64,000 bases of DNA from positions 92,191,471 to 92,255,470 of the forward strand of contig CM076850.1 of assembly GCA_039519185.1 (NCBI GenBank). The letters are read 5' to 3'. The translations under genes and the position numbers were made by a program. Position 1 is the first letter of the stretch; each line of letters opens with the position of its first letter. A model generated the notes under the pieces. It saw only the letters and a program-made list of their open reading frames with translations, was not told where the DNA came from and made no database searches. Positions 45,394 to 57,783 of this stretch are shown here, in pieces. This DNA is from Astragalus membranaceus (Eukaryota; Streptophyta; Magnoliopsida; Fabales; Fabaceae).

Positions 45394-46009
45394 TAAGAAA
45401 CAATAGATATTGATCCCGTGCCAGGAACCAATTCTACAGTAAACTATACCTCTCGCTCTGGAGGTTAATAAGAAACTTCATCGTGAAAACATCCAGAAAG
45501 TTATTCACAACCTGAATGTTCGCCAAATCTAAACTAGTTTCAGTGGATGCAGATAACATACTAACTTGTGCTTCCGCACCTTGGAATGAAGATTGACCTT
45601 CTAAGGTGAACTAGGTAACCGCTTCAGAATTTGTCCTAGACAATTCAACTAATTCTGAAGCGAAGCTGATAGCTAATTAACACGGTCGTTTGTAACATGA
45701 TTTGCAGTCATCCAATTCATACCCAAAATGGTGTCCCCACTTCTCGTAGGCAAACAATAAATTCTACAACGAAATTTCTGACTCCTACGACAAGTAGACA
45801 ATTCTATAGAAAGATTAGGTCTGGACGCGACCCTTAACAACAGTTAAGATGGTTATCGGCTCGGATAGCGAAGATAAGGTTAATCCCAACCGATCTACTC
45901 ACGATTGGGCTATTATACAATGGGTTGCACCCGAATCGTGTAATATACTAACGAAGTTATTGAAAACTGATCTCATACTCCGCAGTAGATTGTCTGCAGT
46001 CGTAACTGT
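45394..46009 (-). pseudogene. Tekay-like interior: decayed protease region
   Basis: Expected place of the protease between Gag and RT. Frames are short; fragments near 45890-45960 (HDSGATHCI-like when frames are combined) hint at it, but stops intervene. Confidence 0.4.
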
Positions 46010-46267
46010 CTAAACGTCCAGAATGTTGACTCGTCCTTGCCTTAGAGTTGCTTGTAACTCCTTGAAACTCTTCCTTATAGGGCACTCTTTACCATAGTGA
46101 CCCTCTACATTTCTATAATAGCACCGATTAGATCTTCGCTTGCAATCACCGCTGTGAGGCTTTCCACAGTTAGAACATCTTCTGACCTTTGAAGAATCAA
46201 AGAATTGCATCTGATTTTCCTTTGATGAAATTATGTTAGGACTTTGCATTCGGAGTTGATAAATCAA
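46010..46267 (-). pseudogene. Tekay-like: Gag zinc-knuckle fragment
   Basis: 85 codons with CSNCGKPHSGDC and a second knuckle-like CYYRNVEGHYGKEC, in which the second cysteine is changed (usually CYxCG). The rest of Gag upstream (46268-46690) is recognisable only in pieces. Confidence 0.8.
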
Positions 46268-46692
46268 CTACCTTCTTTCCTTTCCAATATTCTCTTTAAC
46301 ATCATCCTCGGCGACATAGGCTGGTTGCTCTAAGGCAACATAATTGGTAATAGTATAAGAACTGAGACCATAATTCATAAAAGCACTTATGCCCTTCTTA
46401 TACTTCTGCATTCTCCATTCGTCATCCGGAGCTTACTTTAGCACTTGGTAAAACTGAGACAACTTCTCAAACTTAGCGATGTATTCTTCCACTGTCATGT
46501 CACCTTCCCTAAGGATGCACCGGTTGGAGATTCCGGTCTTGGTTGAGGACTACATCTTGATCATCCTGGTATAATTCCGCTTATGGTGCACTAAGTATTG
46601 AGTTGATCAGGCTCAATGTCTCTTAGCATCACAAGTATAATTACCACAAGGACTAACAAGGAATCGACTCAACCCTAAGCTAAGTCCGACTA

Positions 46693-46713
46693 GGTCGAAC
46701 TGCTTTGATACCA
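46693..46713 (-). promoter_or_regulatory. Primer-binding site of Tekay-like element
   Basis: Minus strand TGGTATCAAAGCAGTT, two bases from the 5' LTR, an initiator-Met-type site with the AAAGC variant common in chromoviruses. Confidence 0.8.
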
Positions 46714-46715
46714 AC

Positions 46716-49051
46716 TGTAACACCCCGGTATTTCTATTGACTAAAAATACCCAAGTGCACATTAGTAACACATCAGAGATATATTTCCTGCTTAGACACT
46801 GAATATCACTATAAATTTTTCGCTGAATATAACCCAAACAGTCTTATTTACAACAAGACAATATGGTTCTCAGACCATATACCATCAGCATCTATAGTAT
46901 TCAGTATCATACAAGAAAGCGGAAGAAAGATATACACTAAATACATAACGTTTTAGTATACAGACAACAAAAGGGAAATAAGCTTAAACATAAAGCTAGA
47001 CTATCAGCAACCAGTCCGAGCTCAACCTACTCGTGCCTCTTGGATTTCCGCTGTCCCTGTGTCTCTGTAAAACAACAACATTTAAACAGTGAGATACAAT
47101 CTCAGTGAGTTCTACCGAGACTCCTACTAACTCTCTCGGTTCAATTAATAATTCTTTTTAAAAATCAACACGACACCGACTGCAATAAAGTGCTAACCCC
47201 GGTGAACGTGAACAAACAAAGTGCGGCACCGACTGCAATAAAGTGCTAAACCCCGGTGTATCGCACAGTACGACACCGACTGCAATAAAGTGCTAAACCC
47301 CGGTGTACGTACAACAAACTCATGACATAACACCGACTGCAATCCAGTGCTATATACCCGGTGAACCCCCTTACCAATAGTACATTCTCCTATTGGCACA
47401 GAGCCTAGGGTGGGGGAGCATGACTGCCCCGCCTAGTATGTCGAACAATGGGTCGTCACCAACTCGATATATATTTAAACATATATCTACAATCATATGA
47501 ACATTTAGTCCATTCAAATTATACTTACCATGTATGACTCATAGTCCGCTTTGTTATCAATAAAACATATCCGCACACGTGTACTATTGTTCGGCTTTTC
47601 GAAAGAATTTCAACTCCAAAAGTATTTTATAAAACCCTTTTGAAACATACTCAAAATCATGGCCTTATAAGCCTAATATCATTGTAAAAGGGTTAGGAAA
47701 GGATTAAAAGAGGATTGGAATCGATCAGGATCGTTTCGGGCAAGATTGGAAAATTTGGACAGAACACAGCGCACGGTTCGTGCGCCCATACACACGGGTC
47801 GTGCGCCCTGTAATGCATTTTTGAAAACAGAAACAGAATGACACGCACGGTCCGTGCGCCTGGGACGCACGGGTCGTGCGCTTTTGACAGCATTGTATTT
47901 TATCCCGTTTTCGCATTTTCCGTCGTTCCGACCAATTCCGATACCTGTTCCAGTCCAGTCCCAACATAAACACAGTCCAAAAACATATTCAAACAACAAT
48001 GATCATCAACCTAAAACGTGATTTTAGTACAAAATACGTTTTCGACACGAATCAAACCGAAACACATTTCACAATTTATGTTTATTAAATTCAAAAACCT
48101 AAACGTGAGTAAAACTCACCCTTGAAGCGTGAACCACGATCGAGCCGAATTCACCGAGTAACCACACGAACATTCCCCGCATAAACTTTCCGTTCCGACG
48201 ACGCTCAAATCCGCTCAACCGAGACGCCTTTTTGACCGAAATACCGAATTCCTCGAAATTCGCCATTCGAACCCTAATCACCAACCAACTTCCAATTCGC
48301 GAAATTGAACTTCGTCTCGCACTCGATACGCTTCGGGTTTGCTCCTAATCGCTCTTGAATCAACAAATACTATTCATCATCTTCAACCTTCGAATCACTA
48401 TTCACACATAACCCCAAATCTTGATTTTTCAATCCCAACTCACCCAACTAGCTTCCAATCTTCCAATCGAACTTCAATAACCGATCCACCATCCTTGGGT
48501 TCGCGCCAAACACCATCCCAAGCTATCCTTGAGCTTGAACCACCAAATATCTCCATTCCCTTCAAATTTCGAAAATGGCCAAGTGAGAGAGAGTGAGTTG
48601 ATCATGTTGATGTTGGTACCAAATTGAAGAGGAAGTAACGCTGAACGTTTTTCGTGTTGGAAGGAAGTCGTTTTGATGAGCCTAAATCCTCCCTTTTTCC
48701 TCTTCTTCCTCGATATGCCCCTTTCCTCTTCTTTCTCTTTTCTCTCTTTTCTCTTCTCTGTATCTCTCACTTCCCTTCTTCTTTGTCTCTTTCTTTTAAT
48801 TCTTTCTCTCTTATACACACACACACACATATATTTATTTAATATATAAGTGTTAACGTGGTCAAATTACCATATTGATCTAAATCTCTTATTTCGATTC
48901 CAAAACTCCCTTGATCCGTATTATCCCATTAACGATCCGATGACAACCAATAATTAATTTTAGCACTCAATAAATTTACCAGTCAAGCACTAAATTAATT
49001 CAATTGGGTTAACACCCAAATAATTCGATTAATTATTTTGAGGGTGTTACA
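46716..49051 (-). repeat. 5' LTR of Tekay-like element
   Basis: 2336 bp. It has one extra dyad unit near 47786-47806 and lacks about 25 bp present near 42125 in the other LTR. Followed by TSD GACTC. Confidence 0.95.
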
Positions 49052-49056
49052 GACTC

Positions 49057-49170
49057 AGTTGATGGGGTAAGGGATGTCGAAGGAGTGCACCAAATAAGTG
49101 TAAGGAGGAGATACCGGGTTCAAACCCGAGAAACTAACACCCCACAGTTCTCCCACTAACATTACCTATC
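49057..49170 (+). mobile_element. SINE body (split from 40838-40853)
   Basis: GGGTTCAAACCC (near 49109-49120) is a B box; CGAAGGAGTGCACCAAATAAGTG matches the SINE at 1886. It ends in an A-rich tail (CAAAAAAATAAATAAAG). It sits about 125 bp past the stop codon of the NLR gene, in opposite orientation. Confidence 0.65.
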
Positions 49171-49296
49171 AAAAAAATAAATAAAGCTCTATAATGCATA
49201 AAATTAAATACATGGGAAACAGAAAATTTGAAAACAGAACATGCAGATATTAATAAAAATAGAAAATGGAAACTCGAACACATAGAAAACTGACCC

Positions 49297-52200
49297 TTAA
49301 CGCATGATTATGTTTGGAATGTGAGAAATTTGGGGCCAAGTTGCACTTGTTTCTGTTTGGCACTCTTCAACTAAGAGGGGACATTTAACGATTTCTAGAG
49401 TCTGTAATTTGGTAAGACGGGACATTCCTTCAGGCAGGGATTTCAAACGAAGGCAGTAATCTACCTTGATATGTTGAAGCGATGATAGGTTGCACATCCA
49501 ATCAGGCAGTGCCTCTAGCAATATGCAATAATCAAAGGAAATACTTTGCAGACAATCAAGGTTGTCCTTAAACCATATTCCGATTTCCTGAATTTGTTGA
49601 CTTGAAAACCAAACAATTTGAAGTTCTCGTAAAGAAGTAAGATTTTGTGCCCAACCCTTTCGGAATTGCCTCACATCCAGCTTGAATCCACCAATCTTCA
49701 GGGAATTGAGGATGGAAAGAGGAGGGAAGTCGAACGGTTTGTTTAGTGTTGCTTCCAATGTTTCCCAGTTACAATTAACCAACTTCAACTTCTTGTCGAG
49801 GCTTGGAAAAGTAGGCATGTGAGTCAACATGGGACATCCTTCGTTTGATAATATAGAAAGGCGAGGAAAGGGAGGTAGTGGGAGATGATGTGAATGTGAA
49901 GAGTTATTATCATTATTGAAATCATCTCCCATCCTCCACCAACCTCTAAGCTTTTTACAGCTCCAAAAAGTGAGGCTCTCCAAAGATTGGAAGAATGTTA
50001 CTGGAAAAAGAGGCTCTTCATAATAAATGTATGCCAAATCATGAAGGGAAGATAAACTAAGTGACTTAAGGAACGGAAGGCGTTCCAATGGTGGGAGGTG
50101 TTGGATACCATGACACCTAGTGAGAGAAATTTGAACAATATTTGTGAATGAAGAAAGCCAGCAGTTCCCTCCTAAGCTTGGTTTTCCAAATCCCGCTGCT
50201 GTCTTCTTCTCTTTGGAGGCTATGTCGACATAATCAATATCAAGGTGTATCAAATTGATTAATTTCGAGACATCTTGTGTAGAAAATTCAGCTAAGCCAC
50301 TTGCCTTCCATACTAGTGTTTGTAAACAAACGAGTTTGCTTATGGATTTGAAAATACTTCCTTGTTCAGAGTTCTCAAATAAGATTAGACATCTTAAATG
50401 CTTCAATTTTTTGGACAATACAACCATCTTCTTTAAAGAAAAACCCCGCAGCTTCAAGACACGCAGGCGTTTGAATTTTGAAATAACGGGCAATCCATCC
50501 CCATTCACTCTCATCCAATTGGGGGAAAGAAAAATCAAAGTCCGTAATCTACTCGAATCCAATGAGTCCAACAAATCAATATCGTAATGTTCCAACGATA
50601 CATGCATGAGTCTTTGTGTTTTTACAAGTCTTTTTGCCTCACTGTTCAAGTAGCAACAATCATTGCCCGCTACATGCATTGCAAGGTCATGCATTAAATC
50701 ATGCATTTTGAAACTAACTATATCACCCAATAGACTCATTTTTGCATCTTGGAAAAATGATTTCATCAAGAAAGTCTTTATGAATTGGCTACCCACATCT
50801 TCCATAAATTGGTTTTCAGCCGAGCATTCGAGATAACCTTGTGCCATCCACAGTTGAATTAACTCATCTTTCGTTATTTCCCAATCCTTAGGATATAAAG
50901 AGCAATAAGAAAAACACTGTCTCAGTTGAGGTGACAAGTTTTGGTAACTACGTTTCAACACCGGCATGATGCTTTCTTCATCTTCACATAATCTCCAAAA
51001 CTCACCTCTTAAAACATCAATCCATTCACTTTCCTTTCTTTTGCTCTGTAATAGGCCCCCCAATGTTCTAATTGCCAGTGGAACTCCCTTGCACTTTTCT
51101 GCTATCTTCGTACCAATGGATTCAAGACTTTGATTCACTCCTGAGGTTTCAATGTAATCCACAAATGAAACTTTCTTTAGTAAAATCCAAGATTGTTCTA
51201 GAGTCAAACCATTCAATGCATAGGAGACATTTACACCCATTGTTTGTGCCACAGTTTTACTACGTGTTGTCACCAAAACCTTACTATCTCGAGCACCACA
51301 CATCAAATAAGTTCGCAGTTGATTCCATCTTTGATGACTTTCATTCCAAATATCATCTAGGACTAACAGGTATCTTTTACCAGTTAAGTGTTCAAGAAGC
51401 TTGTTTTGAAGTTTCTCCAATGATAAGTTATCATCAACTTTGCTATTAATTAATGACTCCAACATTTTCTTCAAAATAGTTTTGACATCAAAGTTATGAG
51501 TGACACATACCCACATTTTCTTTTCATAACTTTTTTGTACTTCCACATCATTATATACTAATTGGGCAAGAGCTGTCTTTCCTAAACCACCAATACCAAC
51601 AATGGCAATCAAGGAAACATTTTGACCATCATGTGAACGTGGTTTTTCCAACAAACTTATAATTTCCTTTTTATCATCTATTCTTCCAATGATATCTGAT
51701 TCGAATATAAAAGAACTAGTTTCCCTCCTTTCATTAATGTTGGTTTGATTAACCACAACCACAACATTTGGGTTTAAATTCAATTTAGACATATCTTCCA
51801 CTACATCATTAAATTTTTTCCTTATTTTTTCAATTTGACCAGCCAACTTATGACGAAAAGCAATTTGGTTTGGCCATAAGCAATGAAATACCTCTCTCAC
51901 TTTGTTCTTACGATGATGATGTGCATCCACTTTGTGTTTCATCTCTCGAATGAAGAATTCATCTAGCAAGTCATCAGCTGGATGAAGCACATCTTTGAGC
52001 CTTATTATCCAGTTTTGTACGGCATTATTTTTTTCTTGTTTCTCCTCAGCATCAAGAAGCACTGCTCTAATTGATTCAACTGTATCCTTCAGTCTTTCTA
52101 ATTCATCCACAACACCATAAATTCGTCCAAATTCATGGAAGGCGGCGGAAGCTAACCTGTAAAAGGAAAATTTCTAGAAATAAATAAATAAAAAACCACA

Positions 52201-52317
52201 TTCTTCCCACTGGCCAGCAACAAAACCATGTATGCTACAAAAAAGAAAGGTCCGAAAATTTATTCAGTACCTGTTAATGAGGCTTGAAGCAACATCATAT
52301 GGAATTTGCTCAGCCAT
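49297..52317 (-). CDS. CC-NBS-LRR (CNL) disease-resistance protein, RGA-like
   Basis: Two exons: 52271-52317 (47 nt, MAEQIPYDVASSLINR) and 49297-52156, joined across a 114-bp GT-AG intron; 968 aa, stop TAA at 49297. This start is preferred to an internal one because it restores the standard CNL N-terminus. Order: coiled-coil domain (1 to about 165, ADDLLDEF at about 76-83); NB-ARC with P-loop GIGGLGKT (203-210), kinase-2 LLVLDDIW (279-286), RNBS-B VLVTTRS (309-315), GVPLAI (373-378), CFSYCSLYPKDW (430-441), MHD (500-502); leucine-rich repeats from about 530. The W after LDDI in kinase-2 marks the non-TIR class. All key motifs are intact. CNLs sense pathogen effectors and trigger defence; ligand unknown. 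Confidence 0.93.
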
Positions 52318-52433
52318 TCTTCAAAAAGAGCAGAAAAGAAAGAGATCGATGAAGAGGAAGATTGTTTTTCGGAGATTGTTAACAAGAGGAAGATTGAAAA
52401 GTAATAGAGTTTAAGAGGGACACTGCCATGACA

Positions 52434-52441
52434 TAAATATA
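52434..52441 (-). promoter_or_regulatory. Candidate TATA box of the NLR gene
   Basis: Minus strand CTATATTTATG, about 115 bp upstream of the ATG. No other TATA-like site sits closer; functional status unknown. Confidence 0.4.
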
Positions 52442-52514
52442 GGTCATATAGGTAAGGGATACAAATGTAGTTACGAACGACGGCTGATCAACTGGTAGCC
52501 AATAATGCAAGTCG

Positions 52515-52730
52515 TTGGAATCAAGTTTTATTGGAATCAAGTTGTTGTTAAAGTTGCATTGTGTTAAAGTTGCGTTGGAATCAAGTTTTATTGGAATCAA
52601 GTTCTTGTTAAAGTTGCGTTGTGTTAAAGTTGCGCTGGAATCAAGTTTTATTGGAATCAAGTCGTTGTGTTAAAGTTGCGTTGCAATTAAGTGTAAAAAA
52701 AGGTTAGAATCAAGTTTTATTGGGTAGATC
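52515..52730. repeat. 60-bp minisatellite upstream of the NLR
   Basis: Units at 52515-52574, 52575-52634 and 52635-52680 (shortened), with a weaker fourth to about 52730. Each begins TTGGAATCAAGTTTTATTGG. It is 200-410 bp upstream of the NLR start. Confidence 0.92.
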
Positions 52731-52775
52731 AAAGTACTTGTTTATTTTACATTACAATTATACATTATACATGTG

Positions 52776-53207
<432 letters not shown>

Positions 53208-54478
53208 CACTACAAAAAAAAGCAGGATAGGCGACGGATTTTTCCGTCGCTAATAGTCAAAAACAAGACCCAATTCAGAGAGTAAAATCCCACTCACTAA
53301 AATCCCTCGCTAATTAGCGAGGGATATTAGCGATGATTTTTCCCTCACTAATTAGCGAGGGATTTTAGTGAGGGGCAAATCCGTCGCTAATTCTGAAGTC
53401 CACGTGTCCAAATATTAGCGAGGGATTTATCCCTCGCTAAAAAAATTAATTTAATTTTTTTTAAAAAAAAAACCTGTTTTTTTATGCCACGTGTCCAATT
53501 TTGAAAACCTGCTTTTTTTTTTATAATAACTATATATTTATCAAATGCAACACAATTTCGAGAATACTCAAATAAAATCCATCCAAACTGGTACCAAATA
53601 TCCAAATCAACATCCAAACTAACCTGCAATACCAAATATCCAAATCAACATAAACATTAACCAAATCCTCAACAAGTTCAAACAAGCAATAACATAATCC
53701 AAATCCTAAACATGTCCAAAACAACAATAACATAATCCATAACATAATAGTCCAAACCAGCAAATAACAACACAATACTAATACGAGCCATCATCAGACT
53801 CGAAGTTCTCAGACTCAGACTCAGACGCATCTAGCTTCAAGCTCTTACAATACTTTAACATCTTCTCCTGCTAACGTTCAAACCTCAAGAAGTCTGTCTG
53901 CATATCTTTGATAGTCCGACTCTGCATCTGCTGCTCCTGCTGGTGCTGAGTATGCATCTCCTGTATCTCCTGCTGGTGCTGAGCACACATCTCCTGTATC
54001 TGCTGCCTCTGCTGCTTTGTCTCAGTTGAAGGACGAGGAGGTCGACTACTAGAGGGTCCGATGGTGTCAAAGTGATCATCCTCAAAGCTCAAATTTAGAT
54101 ATAGATAAACTCTATATAAAAGCTGAAACATGGAATTACAAACATGATATTCAATCATCAAACAAATAGGCAAACAATCAAATAGCATATTTAAAGAAGA
54201 GAAAATCACTATTGTGCTAAAAACCTTAAGGTATCTAAAGAGTGTGTACCCAATATGTATGTACCCACCAGAACCAAACAAGCTCCTATGACCCCAATTC
54301 GAAATGCCAAGCTCCAATACTCCTAACTTCAATGCTTGAGTGAATCTAGCAATCCAACAAAAAGATTCTGGTTTCAACAAAAATAAATTACAACAAAAAT
54401 AAAAGGATAACGAAAACGAAATCATGGAAAACGAAAACAAAATCAAAGAAAACGAAATCAACAAAAACGAAAACGTAC
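53208..54478 (-). mobile_element. CACTA (En/Spm) transposon, one terminus
   Basis: It starts CACTACAAAAAAAA, the terminal inverted repeat of CACTA elements. Subterminal motifs follow: TTAGCGAGGGAT and its complement ATCCCTCGCTAA recur about six times between 53250 and 53445. Behind them lies the end of a minus-strand element protein. The opposite terminus is not in view because a SIRE-like element begins at 54479. Confidence 0.78.
53785..54085 (-). pseudogene. CACTA-encoded Ptta/En/Spm-type protein, C-terminal exon
   Basis: The minus frame shows PSSSRPPRPSTE, then a Gln/Glu-rich coiled-coil segment built of two or three QEMxxQHQQE units, MQTDFLRFER and an acidic serine-rich end (ESESENFESDDG). 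A stop at 53868-53870 interrupts it. This matches the C-terminus of the plant transposase family named Ptta/En/Spm. The apparent upstream extension to 54464 is probably intron. Confidence 0.6.
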
Positions 54479-54881
54479 TGTTGAACCAAGGTCAAACGCT
54501 CTTGTTTTGTATGATAACAAATTACAATCTGTTTACTAATGGTCATAGTTGAACCAAAGCACATGGAATGAAACCAAAGCACAGGATATCTTAAAGTGTA
54601 GCAGCTCGGAGGAGAAGCTACTCAAGCGTTCAAGACTTATGTGTTATATATTTTGCTTTCCATAGGACGCGTGTAAGATCCCGTCACTTCAGCTCTATGA
54701 CTTTTGTAGTTGAGAGATGATATTTTAAAATAGAACTGTTTTGTTAAAATAAAGTTGAGCTAGGCTTGGTTAAATCTTTTATATAAAAGCAAATAGGTTA
54801 GGCACAAATAATTAATTGTTGTTTTTTAAAGAAAATAGATTCATGGCTTAGTGTTTTAAAAGAACTTGTTTTTGAAGTAAA

Positions 54882-55352
54882 GAATCGATTCTTGATTTGG
54901 TCTTTAAAGCAAGAAATCGATTTCTCACTTCCTAGTGTAAAGCCGAGAATCGATTTGTGGCTTGATTGGTTTTAAAGAGCTTGTTTTGGAAAGAAAACAA
55001 TCGATTGATGACTTTGTGTTTTTAAAGTGGAAAATCGATTATTCACTTGTTTTATAAAGCAAACAATCGATTTTGGACTTGATTCATCAAGCCCAAAATC
55101 GATTATGAGCTTGATTGTGGAAAGCACAATTGTTTTTTAAAAGGTCTCATTTTTCCTAAAGCACATAATCAATCATAACCTTATTTGTTTTAAAGCTCAA
55201 AATCGATTATGATCCTATTTTGTTTAAGTACATAATCGATTTTTACACTTAGTTTTAGAAGCAATCAATCGATCATTCTCTTATGAAGTTGTTCTCTATT
55301 TAAAGCAAAGAATCAAATGTCATACTAAGTGATTTTAAGCAAACAATCGATT
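54882..55352. repeat. AATCGATT module array, left LTR
   Basis: About ten copies of the palindrome AATCGATT or close variants at roughly 30-40 bp spacing, many followed by CACTTG or GACTTG and a TTTTAAAGC/AAAGC link. The right LTR (about 62683-63196) has the same array with at least two more modules. Confidence 0.9.
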
Positions 55353-55396
55353 TTTTCACTTGTTAGAATTGTCCCAACGGTCATTTTTTTACGAAG

Positions 55397-55408
55397 TCTA
55401 TAAATAGA
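55397..55408 (+). promoter_or_regulatory. TATA box of SIRE-like LTR
   Basis: TCTATAAATAGA just downstream of the module array; conserved in the right LTR at about 63238. Confidence 0.65.
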
Positions 55409-56162
55409 GACCTAGGGCTTCACAAACAATAGAACCAAGGATTCACAGAGAAAACCAACCTACGAATCACAAAGCAGAACGCGAACTCTAACCGTCACAC
55501 CTATTCTTCACGTTCTTCATCACTGGTTAGGTTGGGAATCACACTAATACAAATCTCTCATCTCTCTCAACTACATCATTGTCATATGCTTGAGTGATTG
55601 GATCCTAGTTCTCAATTGTAAACATCTATATTTGATTGTTGTGAAATCCTGAGAATTGTCTTGGGTAGTTCAATCAGGGAGATTGAATTATAGTGAAATC
55701 CTTAGCGGGGAGCTTGGTTTCTCAGTTTGGGGAAATTGAGATTGGTGTGAAAGCTAAAGGGGATTTGCTTGCTTTTAAGACGTTGAAGAAGTTCTTCTCT
55801 TATAGTGGTTATTATCAAGTCCGAAGGTTGCAAAGCCGGAGGCCGAGGACGTAGGGCATTTTATCCCGAACCTCGTAAAAATCACGGTGTACTTCTTTCC
55901 CTTATCTTTACATTGCATTTCCCTTATAATTGTTAATTGTTATTGCATTTCATATTATTGTGCTTAGATATCTTTATCATTGTAATTGTTTCTGCCTATT
56001 GTTATAGCTTGCATAGTTGTTGCATATAGTTTAAATCCTTCTTTCTGCATTCGATTTAAACTAGCATCTTCAATTCACAAAAATAAAAATAAAGAAAGAG
56101 ATTTCATTTTTAGCATATAACCTTATTCACCCCCCTCTAAGCTTATCATATAGTCCAACAAT

Positions 56163-56174
56163 TGGTATCAGAGC
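56163..56174 (+). promoter_or_regulatory. Primer-binding site of SIRE-like element
   Basis: TGGTATCAGAGC, two bases past the LTR; initiator tRNA-Met complement. Confidence 0.92.
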
Positions 56175-56217
56175 TAGAAATTGCATATAGAGCTTAACAT
56201 TGCGCAATTTTTGTGAT

Positions 56218-57783
56218 TATGGGTTCATTTATGAAAGAAGGGATGTCCTTCAATTGGCCACCCCTGTTCGATGGGACTAACTAGGACACAAAGATTAGAG
56301 TTCTCACTAATGAGTATTAAGCTTTCAAGATGAAGGAAGGTGAATCTGTTGCAGCTATGCACCAAAGATTGAACCTGATAGTGAATAACTTGAGAGCATT
56401 GGGAAGAAGTATTCAACGAAGGGTTTGAATAGGAAGATTCTTGCATCCTTGACTAGTGAGTTATTTCCCATGACTTGTGCTATCACTGAAGCCAAAGATA
56501 TTGGCACTTTACCTCAAGAAGACTTGATTGGGTCACTTCTTGCATTTGAGGTGGTATTGGCCGCTAAGAAGACTCAAGAAAAAGAAGCGGTCAAAGAAAG
56601 GAAGTCTCTTGCTCTTGCTGCTGCCAAGACTCCTAAGATGGCAAGGAAAGAGGTTGAGTCTGATGAAGAATCCGATGATGAAGACTCCACACTGTTTGCC
56701 AAGAAATTCAAAAAATTCATGAGATTCAACAAGCTTGGGAAGGGTGACTATTCAGAGAAATCCGGGTACAACAAAGGAGATAGTTATGAGAGAAGAGATG
56801 ATCAACCAAAATGTTTTGAATGCTACAAACCGGGTCATCTCAAAGTGAATTGTCCAAAGCTAAAATCCAAGTACCCACAGAAGAAAGCCATGAAGGCTAC
56901 ATGTGACAATATTGATACTGATGGTGAAACAGATGAAGAAGAGGAGGTTGCAAATGTTGTTTGTCTTATGGAAAACGACACCCCTGAGGCTACATGGGAC
57001 AATCTTCACACTGATAGTGAAACAGATGAAGAAGAGAAGACTGCCAATGTTGTTTGTCTTATAGAAAATTACACCCCTAAGGTAATCCTTGCTAACCATA
57101 GTCTTTTTGATTTTCTTGAGCATGATGACTTATTTGATGATGTGTGTAGTTGTCAAGACTTGAGTGAGGCTTTCGAAGATATTTATAATGAACATGAAAC
57201 TCTTTTGGTTAAATCTAAGGATTTGACAAAGAGCAACAAAAGCATGCTCACTCAAATTGAGACTCTTGAGAAGGAGGTAGCTAAGTTGAAGAATGAGCTA
57301 CAGAAAACTAAACCTTTCAACCTTGAGCTTAAACAAAATTTTAAAAAAGTCAAGGTTGAAAATGAAAATTTGAAAGAATCCTTAAAAAAGTTTGAGGTTG
57401 GTGAAAAAACCTTGACCAAGTTGCTTCACTCCCAACATGAATATGTTGATAGGAGAGGTATTGGGTATGAAGGTAATTCCACCTCCTCTGATTTGAAAAA
57501 GAAAGTGATTTTTGTAGCTGCTACTTCAAGTGAGACACCTACAGTTTTCTCTTGCACTTATTGTCAGAAAGGGAATCATGGCTCTCATAGATTCCCTATT
57601 CGTAGATTGTGTGAGCTTGGTACCCTTATACCTACTTGTAAGAAACCAAGGTGGAGTGTGAAAACAAATCCCGTGAGGACTAACCCCCAAGGACCTAATA
57701 AAATTTGGTACCTCGTACTAGTTGTTGATGTTCCTTTTGCAGGTTGGCCAGTCATCCAAGAAGAAAAATGTGTGGATGGTTGA
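56218..57783 (+). pseudogene. SIRE-like Gag, internally deleted
   Basis: The original start ATG is at 56219 (MGSFMKEGMSFNWPPLFDG). Soon after comes a stop (CTAGGA near 56281) and a jump to KMKEGESVAAMHQRLN, so much of the Gag core is deleted. The remaining open frame 56425-57783 keeps the zinc knuckle CFECYKPGHLKVNC, an acidic region with two repeats of about 25 residues (DTDGETDEEEEVANVVCLMEN type) and a long coiled coil (about 57170-57450), typical of SIRE Gag. It ends before the protease. Gag would form virus-like particles. Confidence 0.85.

Larger units (their letters stand above)
40854..49051 (-). mobile_element. Tekay-like gypsy retrotransposon (chromovirus type), degenerate
   Basis: LTRs of 2343 bp (40854-43196) and 2336 bp (46716-49051) start TGTAACACCC and end GGGTGTTACA, with TSD GACTC (40849-40853 and 49052-49056). 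On the minus strand PBS TGGTATCAAAGCAG lies beside the right LTR and a G-rich tract beside the left. The 3.5-kb interior keeps only scattered Gag, RT, RNase H and integrase-finger pieces. LTRs differ at many sites and by two indels of about 20-25 bp. Lineage is inferred from LTR ends and PBS. Confidence 0.9.
54479..56160 (+). repeat. 5' LTR of SIRE-like element
   Basis: 1682 bp, TGTTGAACC...TCCAACA. It carries an array of AATCGATT modules (54882-55352) upstream of a TATA box. Confidence 0.93.

Noticed and set aside
51072..51449. 125-codon and 110-codon plus-strand ORFs opposite the NLR
   Set aside because: Antisense shadows of a strongly supported CDS.
54882..55352. Regularly spaced AATCGATT palindromes considered as a CRISPR array
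   Set aside because: Repeats are only 8 bp, spacers share sequence, context is a plant LTR, no cas genes.
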